64,000 nucleotides of DNA from Helianthus annuus (lineage: Eukaryota > Streptophyta > Magnoliopsida > Asterales > Asteraceae), in assembly GCF_002127325.2 (NCBI RefSeq), contig NC_035437.2, positions 156,709,880 to 156,773,879 of the forward strand, written 5' to 3'. The notes below the pieces were generated by a model, which was given only the letters and a program-made list of their open reading frames with translations, was not told the DNA's origin and searched no databases. This document shows, one piece after another, positions 1 through 11,326 of the stretch (its first letter is position 1; the number at the start of each line of letters is the position of its first letter). The translations under genes and the position numbers were made by a program.

Positions 1-2275
1 GTAAAAGGTTCGGTATTATTTATATGTAATTATTAAAAACTTTTATTTTTTTAGGAAAAGGGCTCCCTAACGCGCTTTTCAAACGGTAAAAAAGATAGAT
101 ATCAACATACGGTGAATGATGCCTGTTTTGGGTACTCACTTGGCCTACCCAAAGGGACGGCAACGGTGTCACCAATTCAGGAGTTATGTCGGTATTGATA
201 TGGTAATGGCATTCGTTACATGTGGGAGTTATGTCGGTATCAATATGGTAATGGCATTTGATATAGTAAGCGAAAGAGAAAACCCAAAAAAGTAAAGTTT
301 CAATATACCTAAAAGGATTTCAACATATGTTTACATCGATTGCAAAACCATAAAGACTATACCAATACTAGTTCAGATAATAATGACACCGGTATCAACT
401 CGGTTCATCAATAACGTACATATTCGGATTCGTATTTCTAATATTCGAAGTTGATCATTAACCGGACCGAACAACTCGTTTACGAATCAAATGCAAACCT
501 ATGAACTTTGAACCTAACACTATATCCAAAACTTTATAAAACATTATAAATGAAATTTACAAAGGAATAATGAAATCTTATTGGAAAATAAAGAACAAAA
601 AAAATCAATTATATTTAACCCATTCAATTTTGAATAACACTTTTTATCAATTCAGTTCAAATAAAACTTATATCAACATGTACATAACAATAAGTAGATC
701 GCAATGTTATACTCATAATCTTATAAACAATCATATTCTAAAAATTACAAGAGAAAACCAGTTATGTTCAAAACTAATTAGGATAATAAAAAAAAACATG
801 TGCTTCTAAGCTTGTACCATATACTTTCTTTAGCCATAAATCAGCATTATAACAACAACAAAATAATAACTCTTTCAAAGGTTGTACCCCCTAACTTTCA
901 TGAGTTGTGAAACACCACTCATAACCTACGCTGCTACACTATACAGGAATAGAACCGTGTTTGTAGAGTTAGTGATGCTCATATTCTTCTATTGTATATT
1001 GAGCAACTTCTAATTGTGTGATGAGTAATACGTCAACAACTCCTTTTCTTTATTCCTAAGATGATTTGAATTTGTTTAATAATACAACATTTTATTCGTA
1101 TATTTGCAAATCTTGTTAATTTATAAGCCAATACTCTATACGCCTTTATTTAAAAAATATATAAAAGTAAGTGATTTACTAATTATGGAAAAGTCGTAAT
1201 CATTTATACATATACATGCTTATTAACTTAGTCTACAACAATTTTGTCAGATCATATTTTGTTTGTTAAAATTTATCAATAAGTATCTTATAGGTAAGAT
1301 TGCTGAATGTATACAAACTCTGTTTAGAATACTCGGTTTATATAAAAAAAAATTGATGTTGAAATTGTTAAAAGAGAGATTCTTTCTAAAGATACAGGCT
1401 TAGAGCATTCACAATGATATTGTGAAAGTTGAGGCCTTTTATTTTAATATTAAAGTATTTAATGATTTAACTGTTATATAAATAATGAATAATGAATTAT
1501 ACTTGTGTGTATACACACAAATTAACATTTAAATTCAAACTATTATTTATTACTTTTTGTGAAATATTCATAACTTTATAAACTTACGGTCCTAAAAAGT
1601 AAAATCTACGTCACTTATCTCACATAAGATTTGAACTCTCACAACTTGAAAGATAAACATCAATGCAACATCTCATTACCATTGGGCTGGAAACCTAGAA
1701 GCCATTTAGTTACTTATATTGTTAGTAAGATTCAATATACAAAACACCATGAAGTTTGTTAAAAATAAATTGGGTATGAAATGGTATTATAAAAGTGTGA
1801 TCCTACTAAAAAAATACAAATAAAATGTATAGACATATATAGTAGTAGTCTGTCCATATAAAATTGTGATAGTTGAAAACTTAGATTACAAAGTTTTATT
1901 TAAATCAAAGAACTTAGAGATAAGAGCTTAACTATGATCCTAAATAAATAATTTAGTTTAATTATTTATTCGACATAACAAAATAAAAATAAGAGCCAAC
2001 AACTAATCCAAAGAATTGTAACTTTCTATCAACAAAATACCTTTTGTTCTTTAAAAACTTAAAATGAAAATAAAATGGAATGAAAAGCAAAAGTAACTTT
2101 TGTTTGTAAATGAGTGATAATATAGGGAAGAGGAGAAAATGAACACCTGTTACAATTATATATGTGTCCACTCAATAATAACAACAATTTTAGCTTCTTA
2201 CTTTCTCCTATACTTTTAATTTAAGAAACATGGCTATGTTCATTAGATGCCCCACCACTCTCATCAAAACTTCCC
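1..2275. other. AT-rich intergenic DNA, no gene recognised
   Basis: No ORF here resembles a known protein and the short ORFs have no codon structure I would trust. The only structure I see is a local direct duplication: 181-213 and 225-257 are nearly identical 33-bp copies beginning gagttatgtcggtat. The last few hundred bases are probably the SWEET promoter, but I recognise no specific motif before the TATA box. Confidence 0.5.
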
Positions 2276-2285
2276 CTATATAAAC
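2276..2285 (+). promoter_or_regulatory. TATA box of the SWEET gene
   Basis: CTATATAAAC lies about 150 bp before the start codon at 2429. Transcription probably begins about 30 bp downstream, leaving a purine-rich 5' UTR with GAGA repeats (about 2330-2365). This is read from the motif and its spacing only. Confidence 0.6.
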
Positions 2286-2428
2286 CCTTAACTCAAACAT
2301 TTTATGTGCACCACTTGTCAGGACTAAGAGCTAGAAAGAGAACTAAGAGAGAAAGAGAGAGTGAAAGAATTCTCATTTCTCTGAATCTCTTGTCTGTGTT
2401 GAGTGTGTGTGAAAACTTGATAGAGAAG

Positions 2429-2485
2429 ATGACTACAGAAACTTTTGCTCATCTTACTCTTGCATTTGGCCTTCTTGGTATATAG

Positions 2486-2529
<44 letters not shown>

Positions 2530-5500
2530 TCCCTCTCTCTCTCTTATATATATACATACATATATGCATGATGATAATATAACATTACCATGCAAGTTAT
2601 GAAAAATATACAAAACCTTTTTTTCTAAGGGGACTAGGGGTGGAATCACTAGTGATGGATTCCATCACTCCCACTATCCAATCAACTAATGCCATGTCAT
2701 CAACCATATTTCCATCACTAGTGATAGAAATGGACTAGGGGTGGAATCACTAGTGATGGAATTCTATCACTCCCTCCCAATTTTTTTAATTTTCATTTTT
2801 AAATTAGAAAATAAAAATAAAACACTAAATTAAAAATTTCACTAATTTTAAAACATACTAGTTCAATTTAACATACTAGGAACATACAATTTAAAAAAAA
2901 AAAACCCTACTCCTCGAATTTAACATACTAGGAACATACAATTTAAAAAAAAAAAAAAAACTACTCCTCGTCCGAATCTGGAAACTCCAAACCTAGAGAA
3001 CCTACTAGTTCGATTAAATCGTATCTCAACCGAAAGTGAGTTTCTTCGTTACGCAATTGTAAATGGATATCTTGTGGAACTTGAACTTGTGTAGGAGGAT
3101 CCGGTACCCAATCCGGGGATATTGCACGTCCGTCGTGTTTGATCAACATATTGTGCAATATGATACACGCATACACTATGCTATGTATTGCTTTCTTGGT
3201 CATCGAACGAACCGGTCGGTGTAGTATACCCCATCTACCCTTTAAAACACCAAACGCCCTCTCAACATCTTTTCTTGCCGATTCTTGCAATTTTTTGAAC
3301 GCCTTTTCTTTAGCCTCGACGGGAAATGAGGGAGCTTTCACAAAAACAGACCAAGACGGGTAGATACCATCCACAAGATAAAAGCCTCGTCTGTAATGTC
3401 GACCGTTAACATAGAAAGGAGAGGAAGGTGCGGTACCATCCGTTACGCTTTGGAACAACGGCGACGTATGCAACACATTGATGTCGTTGTTTGAACCTGG
3501 AACACCGAAGTACGAATGCCAAATCCATAAATCATTCGACGCCACCGCTTCTAGTATGATGGTTGGTCTTTTGATGTCTCCCCTCACATACGCCCCTCGC
3601 AACTCTCTTGGACAATTTTTCCACTCGATATGTGTACAATCGATGCTGCCGAGCATCCCGGGAAAATGCCATCTAGCCTCGTGTGCGGCATAAATACGAG
3701 AGATGTCGTGGCTCGTCGGTTTTCGTAAAAACTCGCTAGAATACAACTTAATAACCGCATTGCAAAAAAATTGCAAACACTCACGTGAAGTTCTTTCAGA
3801 CATAGCTAGGTATTCATCATATTGATCGGGTGGGTTACCCGTCGCTAGTTGGCGAATGGCGGACGTGCATTTTTGAATCGGCGTGAAACTTGGTTTGCCC
3901 CTCGCATCGTAACCTTCTTGAAACCATCCCTCGCTTGCCTCGATGTCTCCAACAATCTTTAAAAATAATTCTTTGGGTAAACGAAAACGATCTCTAAACG
4001 TTTCGGAATTGTATAGCGGGTTTTCCACAAAATAATCGTTCATCAAAACTTCGTTGGCACGTATACGATCACGGCCGACCATCTTCTTCTTTGGGCGGGA
4101 CGACTCGGCATCAAGCTCGTTATACACCGACACAAAATAGTTTAGTGTGTCGTTGTCGGAAGACGACTCGGAATCGCTAGACATCGGAAACGTCGAATCG
4201 GTAGGGAATTCCATTTGAGAAAGATATAAAAAATTGGGTGAAATGGGTGTAAAATGGTTTAAAAGATATAGTTTGGTGTATGAAAAAATGGTTAAAATGT
4301 GGATATATATATAGATAAAATGGATTTTTTTTTATTAAAGTTACCGTTTTTAAACGGTCATGTGCACAACCAACGGTCAAATTTTTGAAAGTTCAACGCG
4401 TGTTGGTGGTAACGCGTTAATTGTACCACGCGTTTTCAAAGGGTGGCGGCGGTGTTGCGTTATAAATTAACGCGTTTTCAAAGTCCATCACGGGACCGCC
4501 CCGGGTTCTCTAAATAGGAAAGCCATATGTATATTTGTGACATTTTGTGGGCTTCGGTTAATGTAATTTACCCTGGTGATTGAAATGAAAATAAAATGAT
4601 TTTTCATTGTAAAAAAAAAAATTATGACATGTGAACTTGGATTATCATATAGTTTTTATCATGTTTTACTAATGATGTACCTAATATATATGTTGTAGGC
4701 AATGCTGTATCATTCATGGTGTTTCTTGCCCCATTGTAAGTCTCTTTATTTATAACAAAGTTATTTCATTTATATTTTCTTGATAAACATGTTCAAGTTT
4801 GGCTAATTAATGTTTTTGTTATTTAAAATCACAGACCGACTTTTTACAAAGTTTACAAAAAGAAATCAACCGAAGGGTTTCAATCGGTGCCATATGTTGT
4901 GGCATTGTTCAGCGCCATGCTTTGGATATATTACGCGCTCCTTAAGGCCAACGCGATGCTTCTTATCACCATCAACTCTGTGGGGTGTGTCATTCAAACC
5001 GGCTACATTTGCTTCTTCCTATTCTATGCACCAAAGAAGGCTAGGGTATGTGATCATTGATCTTTTCTTCTTTCCATTGCAAGTAATAAATGCCTAGTTA
5101 ACTTTATTTATTGAAAGATGAGAGATATATAACAAATACAATTGTGTGCAGATTGAATGCCTGAAGTTGATTGTGTTGATGATAGTAGTTGGATTCGGGT
5201 TGATTGTCGGCCTAACTCAATTTTGCGCTCAAGGAGCCAACCGTGTCATGATAGTTGGATGGATTTGCCTCGTGTTCGCTCTATGTGTTTTCGTTGCACC
5301 CCTAGGCGTTGTGGTATGCATATATACATTAAAATTATATCGATAATTATAACAATAACATCAATACTAATCAGTATTATGATAAATTATTTGAACTTTG
5401 TAGAGACAAGTGATTAAAACAAAAAGTGTGGAATATATGCCCATTCTACTCTCTGTGGCTCTCACCCTCAATGCTGTTACATGGTTCTTTTATGGCCTAC

Positions 5501-5903
5501 TTCTTCATGACTTCAACATTGCGGTAAGTTAAAAAAAAACATAAATATATCTTTTGATAATGTGTTTGAAATTAATAATTTTTTTGAATATTTATTACAG
5601 ATCCCAAACGTACTTGGATTCACCTTTGGTGTTGTCCAAATAATTCTTTACTTTGTGTACAAAAACAAGAAGCCAGTTTGCGACGAAAAGAAGCCAGAAT
5701 TAGAAATAAAGAACATTGCAACCGAAGAACAAAAGATCCAAGAAAACAAAGATCAAGAAATCATTGATGTCGTGAAGCTCAGCGCATTGATGCGTTCGAT
5801 TCCAGTTGTTTCAAAACCAAACGAGAACAACAACATCACTGTTGAAGATCATCTGGTTCTTGAACCACAAGTGCCCAACCACACCATAGAAGTGGCTGCA
5901 TGA
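2429..5903 (+). CDS. SWEET sugar transporter, clade III type, six exons
   Basis: Exons are 2429-2477, 4699-4735, 4835-5045, 5152-5313, 5404-5523 and 5601-5903. All introns are GT-AG, and the joined frame is 293 codons plus stop. The product has the two MtN3/saliva repeats of a seven-helix SWEET: repeat 1 about residues 10-98, repeat 2 about 132-217, then a charged cytosolic tail of about 75 residues. Family landmarks are visible: [17 protein letters not shown] after helix 1, the pore asparagines N76 (TINSVG) and N196 (IPNVLGF), and KTKSVEYMP before helix 6. SWEETs passively move sugars across membranes; clade III members are mostly plasma-membrane sucrose exporters. Length and sequence style fit SWEET9-15, but I cannot name the paralogue. 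The first intron is 2.2 kb because it holds a Harbinger transposon; the other introns are about 80-110 bp. The gene looks intact. Confidence 0.93.
2484..2546. repeat. CT/TA microsatellite in SWEET intron 1
   Basis: A (CT)n run is followed by a (TA)n run and a second CT run, starting a few bases after the 5' splice site of exon 1. The tract is likely length-polymorphic. Confidence 0.9.
2631..2785. repeat. Duplicated terminal repeat of the Harbinger element
   Basis: GGACTAGGGGTGGAATCACT occurs at 2631 and again at 2732, about 101 bp apart. Each copy is followed by a short palindrome of the TCACTAGTGATGGA type. The left end therefore carries two tandem copies of its terminal sequence, either through internal rearrangement or insertion of a short derivative. 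Confidence 0.75.
2961..4214 (-). CDS. PIF/Harbinger (ALP1/HARBI1-like) DDE transposase
   Basis: The 417-aa protein has a Ser/Asp-rich N-terminus with a basic PKKK stretch (about 41-44) and a helical region about 55-160. The DDE nuclease fold follows about 185-355. Likely catalytic residues are D192 in [11 protein letters not shown]282 in [11 protein letters not shown] and E318 in [20 protein letters not shown] near residue 352 is another family landmark. There is no internal stop. The enzyme would cut and rejoin DNA at the terminal repeats, normally with a Myb-like partner that is absent here. The family also includes domesticated plant proteins such as ALP1, but the terminal repeats and TAA duplication show this is a transposon copy. 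The ATG used is the first in the frame, 297 bp inside the right end of the element. Confidence 0.9.
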   Translation of the reverse strand: MEFPTDSTFPMSSDSESSSDNDTLNYFVSVYNELDAESSRPKKKMVGRDRIRANEVLMNDYFVENPLYNSETFRDRFRLPKELFLKIVGDIEASEGWFQEGYDARGKPSFTPIQKCTSAIRQLATGNPPDQYDEYLAMSERTSRECLQFFCNAVIKLYSSEFLRKPTSHDISRIYAAHEARWHFPGMLGSIDCTHIEWKNCPRELRGAYVRGDIKRPTIILEAVASNDLWIWHSYFGVPGSNNDINVLHTSPLFQSVTDGTAPSSPFYVNGRHYRRGFYLVDGIYPSWSVFVKAPSFPVEAKEKAFKKLQESARKDVERAFGVLKGRWGILHRPVRSMTKKAIHSIVYACIILHNMLIKHDGRAISPDWVPDPPTQVQVPQDIHLQLRNEETHFRLRYDLIELVGSLGLEFPDSDEE

Positions 5904-6087
5904 GCTCATGATCGAGTCATCGATCAATATGGTTGGTTCGAAACGAATTGAAGGGTTCATGGTTCAATTCGGTCATGTAGATCTTGTTATATATTGGTTC
6001 TTGTGTTTGGATAGTTTAGTTGAAAACTATCCTACTTTAGGCAGCTAACTTCGTGTCCTATTGTTTCTGTTTTGTGACAATTATCAA

Positions 6088-6093
6088 AATAAA
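6088..6093 (+). terminator. Poly(A) signal of the SWEET gene
   Basis: AATAAA lies 185 bp after the SWEET stop codon in an AT-rich 3' UTR. The tandem duplication downstream begins 12 bp later, so the duplication breakpoint is at or inside the end of the SWEET transcript. Confidence 0.6.
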
Positions 6094-6397
6094 TGAATTC
6101 GATGTTTAATAACTTTTGGTTGCTCTTAAATTACGAAACTAGCAATTTTAGATAAAAAGGATAACCGGCATGATAGTCCTTTGGTATATACAAGCAAAGA
6201 TGATGTTTTTCTCTACTATTTATTAAGAAACGATATATATTAGTTTTCAACAAAAAATCTGGTACAGTGTTTCGGAAAGTGACCACTAATTTATTTATTT
6301 ATGATATGGGGCAATTTAATAAAAAGATCAAATTCGTGAGAAAACGACTGACGAATGATTAATGATGAATGTAATTAGTTGTTGAAGTTAGTTGTTA

Positions 6398-7034
6398 TGG
6401 AGGGTCTGATATAAAGCTACTAGGGGCTTTATTATGTTTCGTCATGTTCATATCACACAGGGTGGCCCTTCTTTTAACTTGCAGAGTGTGGTATAAAGCT
6501 CTCATCGTCATTATCTAATTATTATTTTTATTTATATATTTTATTTTTTTAAAATTAAATGCCAATTTTAATAACTAGAAAATTAAAAAAAAAAACATAA
6601 TTTCAATAAAATAAAAGAAAAACATTACAAAGTGGATGATGATTTGGTCTTCTTACTCGTTGTTTAGCGCACTTTGCGAAAACGGATGGGTCAGATCCCA
6701 CGCATTTTGGTTGTTGGGAAACATTGTGTCATTATATAAAAAAAGTGTAGAGATTTTGTATAAAGATTGAGATAGAAGGGCCGAAAATTATGGAAAAAGT
6801 GGGGTATTTATAGGTGAATTTTATAAAGTTTGAAATTAATTTTTTTAAATTGAATGTTACCATTGAACGGTAACTTTGACCAAACACATCTCGATCAAAC
6901 CAAATCACCTCCGTTAACGTGCTGGCGAGACATTGATGGCGCCCCTTTTAAATCGTGCGGTATGGATGGTGGCGCCCCGGGGGCGCTATCGTCGATGATG
7001 TGGTAGGGTGACGTCATGCCCACACCCACCGGCC
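6398..7034. mobile_element. Harbinger-type MITE, copy 1, internally deleted
   Basis: This is the counterpart of 31856-32979. It has lost 9 bp of the left terminal repeat and about 484 bp internally at position 6647, where a GG microhomology marks the junction. The right end ...CCACCGGCC followed by TTA is intact. It has no coding capacity. Confidence 0.75.
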
Positions 7035-7267
7035 TTACTAGCAGCGAAAAGAAAAGGCCATAATTTTTTAGATTTCATCTGATTTTCTAAATACGAAAGC
7101 TTTTATATTTTTATCGATTTAGATTTTACTATAAAGCCAAACATTTTATCTTGTTATACTTTTTTAGAAAAACACTTTCCTTTTAAAGGTGTTGATAAAT
7201 TGGTGTGTAAGCCTATGGGCTAGGACGTTGGTCTTAACTTAATCGCTCGCTCAATATATGGTGTCTC

Positions 7268-7702
7268 TAGGGGTGTAAATGAGTTGGGTTGAGCATGAGT
7301 CTGACTAGGCTCGAGTTTGGCTTGTTATGTTTTTATGAAACTCGAGCTCTGCACGGTTTGAGCTTACTTATTTGAGCTTGGGTTCAGCTCACGAGTAAAA
7401 CCCAAAGCTCGAGCTATTTTGAGAACAACCTCAAACGAGCTAAAAGCTCGGCTCGAGCTCGCTTGAATATTGCTAAGGCGTGCCGAAGCTCGGCTCGCCA
7501 ATGTTATCATCAATATTATAATATTATATATAAAAAAGCTAAAATTTTGTTTGAGCTTGTTTAGGCTCACGAGCCCAAACGAGCTTTTTATTTCAGGCTC
7601 AAGCTCGTGCTCGATAACTAAACGAGCTCTATTTCAGACTCGAGCTCGAGCTAGTTAAAGCTTGGCTCGTTCGAGCTTTTAACCAAGCCGATCACGAATA
7701 GC
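7268..7702. repeat. GAGCTC-rich dispersed repeat, probably truncated hAT-like
   Basis: It starts with TAGGGGTGTAAATGAG, the kind of end seen on many plant non-autonomous hAT-like repeats. It continues with dense GAGCTCG/CTCGAGC motifs. The matching TTTACACCCCTA end is absent, so it is probably truncated on the right. The same block is at 33213-33653 in duplication copy 2. Confidence 0.5.
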
Positions 7703-8895
7703 TTTCTTGATTATGTCTAAATCATATAATGGTGCGTCAGCCGATATTTCTTTCTAATTGGGCGTATTTACAACTCCTATGGTGCATGCTACGCATTTTT
7801 ATAACTTTTTACAATTTTTTTAAACTATAATCTATTAGAGTATAAACACCGTACCCTACTTGTTATTTCTTCTTTAAATTCTTTTTACATAAGTGATAAA
7901 ACGTTTTTCAGAGTAAATAAAAATATTACCTATTATTAAATTTTAGCTCAAGAAACAATGATGATAACAGTAATTTTAGCACATACAAAAATTTCACCGT
8001 TAGATTTATAAATGAATTCTAAAAGTTTTTTTTTTCCGAGAAACGTCAAGGGACAACAAGACCGGGTACCCTAACTCCCGTCAATCCCTTTGCATCACGT
8101 CACTTAGCCAATCCACCACCCTAAACTGCCCTCGTAGACCGGACGGTGTGGAGGTGTTGAAATGGCGTGGAGGCCATACACCCTAGTACATCTATCAATT
8201 CTATGTTTCATTTCTTCTTTTGTCTGCGAATAATTTGTCAAACCTGTAGATCGATTTTGACTAAGTGATTCATGAATTATCTTGTTGCTAAAAAGTCGAA
8301 CGTTGTTTTTGGGGAACTGGGCAGAAGGAAAAGAGGCTCCTAGGGTTTACGATAATCATATATAAGATCTCGTCTAAAGGCAGGGGTGAGCTTTCTCATT
8401 TATTATAGTTAAACTATCGATGCCTTATTGTTGAAGTGGGAGATCAAAGATAGAATGTTGGAATTCTATCTTTGGAGGGGTTTCAGTTGACATGAAGGAC
8501 TTCCCTAAGAATCAACCTCTCATCTTCGATTCTTTTTCTAAAAATAAAAAGAAGAAGCTTCCAAGCAAGGAGGCTTGGGAAGAATCATAAGAATGACACA
8601 CTTAAGCATCAACGCACTAAGATCCACGGATCATCCACACATCAAGGGAGATATGGCCCCGAAAGGGTCCCGCAAAGCTCTGGAACAAGTCCTTAGACGA
8701 ACACTTAGCACTCCAAGGCACAAGAAGGAATAAGGCATGCTTAAAATGATTGATGAGGCCTATAGTTATAGTGTTGCTGAAGGCAGGTGTGCACGACTGT
8801 GCACCATATAGGGCACGGGCGTGCACATCCTTTTTTGTCGTAGATTCTTCCGGAAGCTGTCTTTTTTGTCATATGCAGGTACATGCACTGGCGTG

Positions 8896-11290
8896 TGTCA
8901 CACCCCGATTTCCACGTGTTTCTCCGGTGGGCCCGGTGGGGGATTACCGTGACGTAGTTGGCAACAATATAGTCAAACCACACAATATATAAATGCACAG
9001 CGGAAGCATAAAGATAAATATATTTCAACTTATCGAAAGTAATATCCGAGTATCACAATTCGTCGAAATATAATCCACAGGGGATCAAAATAAAAACGTA
9101 AATATTGTTCAACAGACATAGACATCTTAAGCTTGCGAGACTCTTTATTGATGCTAAGGAGAAATATCCAGCCAATTACGCTTAGTACCTTCATTTAATC
9201 TTTTTGGGAAAATACGTCAGTTTACACTGTTAAATACATTCAACCGACACTTTTGTAAAATGTTTAATAAAAATTGATTTGAATGCACATGGCACAAACT
9301 CTTTATAACTTGGGATAATTTATAATTAAATCTTGTAAAAGAATTACATGTTTACTATGCGTTCGGTCGCCCAAAATACTTTATTTATTATTTAAAATCA
9401 GTAGCAATTGGAATCGGGTCAAAATACCTTGTAGAACTCAAATTATGTCCAAAAAAGGGTATATTCGGTATTTACCGAACCGATGCCATAACCACAGGTT
9501 ATGAGCAGGTTAAAAATGATTAAAAATCTTTAACAATCCCAAAATATTATTTTACATCAGTGTGTAAAAGGTTTGGTGTCGAAATTTGGGTTTAGATAGG
9601 TTTTATGCTAAATGCGTCATTTAATTACTAAAGTTTCCGTAATTGCGCTATTTAGCATAACTCCTATTCTAGACCTCGGATTGACGTGAAATTTTAGGGA
9701 CATGCTTAGAAATCAGTAACTAAGGTTATTGTCCTTTCACATGTCCAAAATTCTTGTTTTAAAGTAAAAAGGGCGTTACGATCAACTTTTAAGCTTTTAA
9801 CGGAAATGTGCTAAAGACTCGGACAAACAACGAACCGGTCACAGAGGGTTATACCATCATGTAACCTGGTCCTAAGAGAGTCCTAAGGCATATCTAAATC
9901 ATACCATAACGGGTCAGAACTGAAGTCAAAGTAAAAGTCAAAGTTTTGCGACTTTCGGTTCCGAACCGGGTCAAAACAGTAAATGGTTGGATCAAACAAG
10001 CTTAGACTAGTTAATATACTTATTATCATGTTATATGAGTGTTAAAACAGGTTACACACTATCTACATTACTGATTATGCATAAAATCGCAAAATAGCAT
10101 TCTGTTGACTTTTTCTAAGCAAGTTTGACTCGACATTCGGACTAGTTAGAGTGGGAGTCAGAGGGTGCCCTTTTTGGGGGTTTAATGCCCACATGATTAC
10201 CAACATATAACTACCTTTGATTCGACAAACCACTGGACCATTCGTGATTTATCGCTAAGTCAATCGTTAATTACGACGGATTGACTTTTAAGCTATAACC
10301 AAGCAAAAACTCAACTAAGAAAGGTTAAGGGTGCTTACCAAAGTCCTATGCACGACTAGGGATGGCTTGGTTCTGCTTTGGAGCTCTGGATGTCTTCACA
10401 AATGCAGATTGAAGGTGTGAAGAATGAGTTGCAACTTTATGGCTTTATATAGTGTTCAAGGCACCATAGATTATTGACATGTAAGTCTACAACTGACCAC
10501 AACCCATCCACAAGTGTCCCCTAAGGTTCCTAAAGCATGTAGGGGGCGCCCATGCTGCAGCATTAATGGAGCTAAGTCGGTTTGGAATGAAGAGGCAAGC
10601 ATGGAGCAAAAGAAAAACGATCAGACAGCCCCTCGCGTGACGCGACGGACCCCCCCTAGGGCCTCGCGTCGCGCGACCCCCTTCTGCACCAGATCTTCAA
10701 TTTTCTGATTTTTGCGTTTTGATCCTTGGCTCTTCAAACACTGATTGGCCATCCGTTTCTTGCATATTGAGCCTTAAAAATTGACGTTTAGGGGCTCCAA
10801 GACTTATACCCATTTCGTTAAGTCCCCGGTTAACGTTATTGTTACCCGAAAAGTCCTTAACTTTCAACGTTGACGTTTCAATCCCTCGCACACGAATTTG
10901 ATCACAACTTGCTCATACGATAACGAAACTTTATGAAATTTTTGTCGAGTATTCTAGTGAGTATAATTAACCGTTACAAAGCTTCGGGTTTGTCAAAAGG
11001 TCACTCAGAGGTATAACTTAAACATGTTGACATATTTGACCCCTGTAGTTTGTAATTCCTCACTTTCTTCCATTTTTCGTTCCGTATGATCCGTGATTCG
11101 CTCGTTTGAAGGTACGAGCATCATTTAGGGTTACTATCAGTATATTTATCCCTCGTTGACATTTTTAACCCTCGAATTTATATACTTTCAATGTTTGTCA
11201 ACTTTAGTCCTTTAATTAGTATTTAATACCACGTGTAAACTCATGACACGTGTCAATACATTATTGGACGCAAAATTTCGAGGTGTTACA
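8896..11290 (-). repeat. Element 1 3' LTR, with 880-bp deletion
   Basis: This LTR is 2,395 bp against 3,275 bp for its partner. The missing block corresponds to about 27927-28807 of the other LTR; the junction at 9372 has a CC microhomology, suggesting a deletion here. A minus-strand TATA-like TATATAAAG lies at about 10444-10452. Two CGCG palindromes lie at 10633-10645 and 10664-10676. Confidence 0.9.
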
Positions 11291-11308
11291 TCCTCACCCC
11301 CTTAAAAG
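11291..11308 (-). other. Element 1 polypurine tract
   Basis: On the minus strand the sequence CTTTTAAGGGGGTGAGGA abuts the 3' LTR start TGTAACACC. This is the expected primer site for plus-strand DNA synthesis. Confidence 0.8.
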
Positions 11309-11326
11309 AAATCTCGACCTCGAGAT

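Larger units (their letters stand above)
2629..4510 (-). mobile_element. PIF/Harbinger transposon inside SWEET intron 1
   Basis: The element is 1,882 bp. It is flanked by TAA at 2626-2628 and 4511-4513, the 3-bp target duplication typical of PIF/Harbinger. Its ends are imperfect inverted repeats: left GGGGACTAGGGGTGG, right (reverse complement) GAGAACCCGGGGCGG, both then running into GTGATGG. It carries one complete DDE transposase ORF on the minus strand, antisense to SWEET. I do not see the second (Myb/SANT-like) ORF that autonomous members normally carry, so the copy is probably dependent on others. It lies wholly within the intron, 151 bp after the donor and 188 bp before the acceptor. 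Confidence 0.88.
6105..8895. repeat. Tandem duplication copy 1, left part
   Basis: This segment matches 31575-34848 base for base with few changes; copy 2 runs uninterrupted to 35620. Copy 1 is broken at 8895 by element 1 and resumes at 30725. The unit is non-coding and contains a Harbinger-type MITE, a GAGCTC-rich repeat and a 1.2-kb stretch (7703-8895) without a gene. That stretch has a perfect 12-bp inverted repeat with a 6-nt loop at 8445-8474 and several CACGNNCGTG-like palindromes near 8770-8830. Confidence 0.92.

Noticed and set aside
570..809. 79-aa ORF near the left edge
   Set aside because: AT-rich composition with Asn/Ile/Lys bias and no recognisable motif or supporting signal.
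8741..9028. 95-aa minus ORF, partly repeated at 27259-27582
   Set aside because: It spans the LTR end of element 1; the similarity between the two is the LTR repeat.
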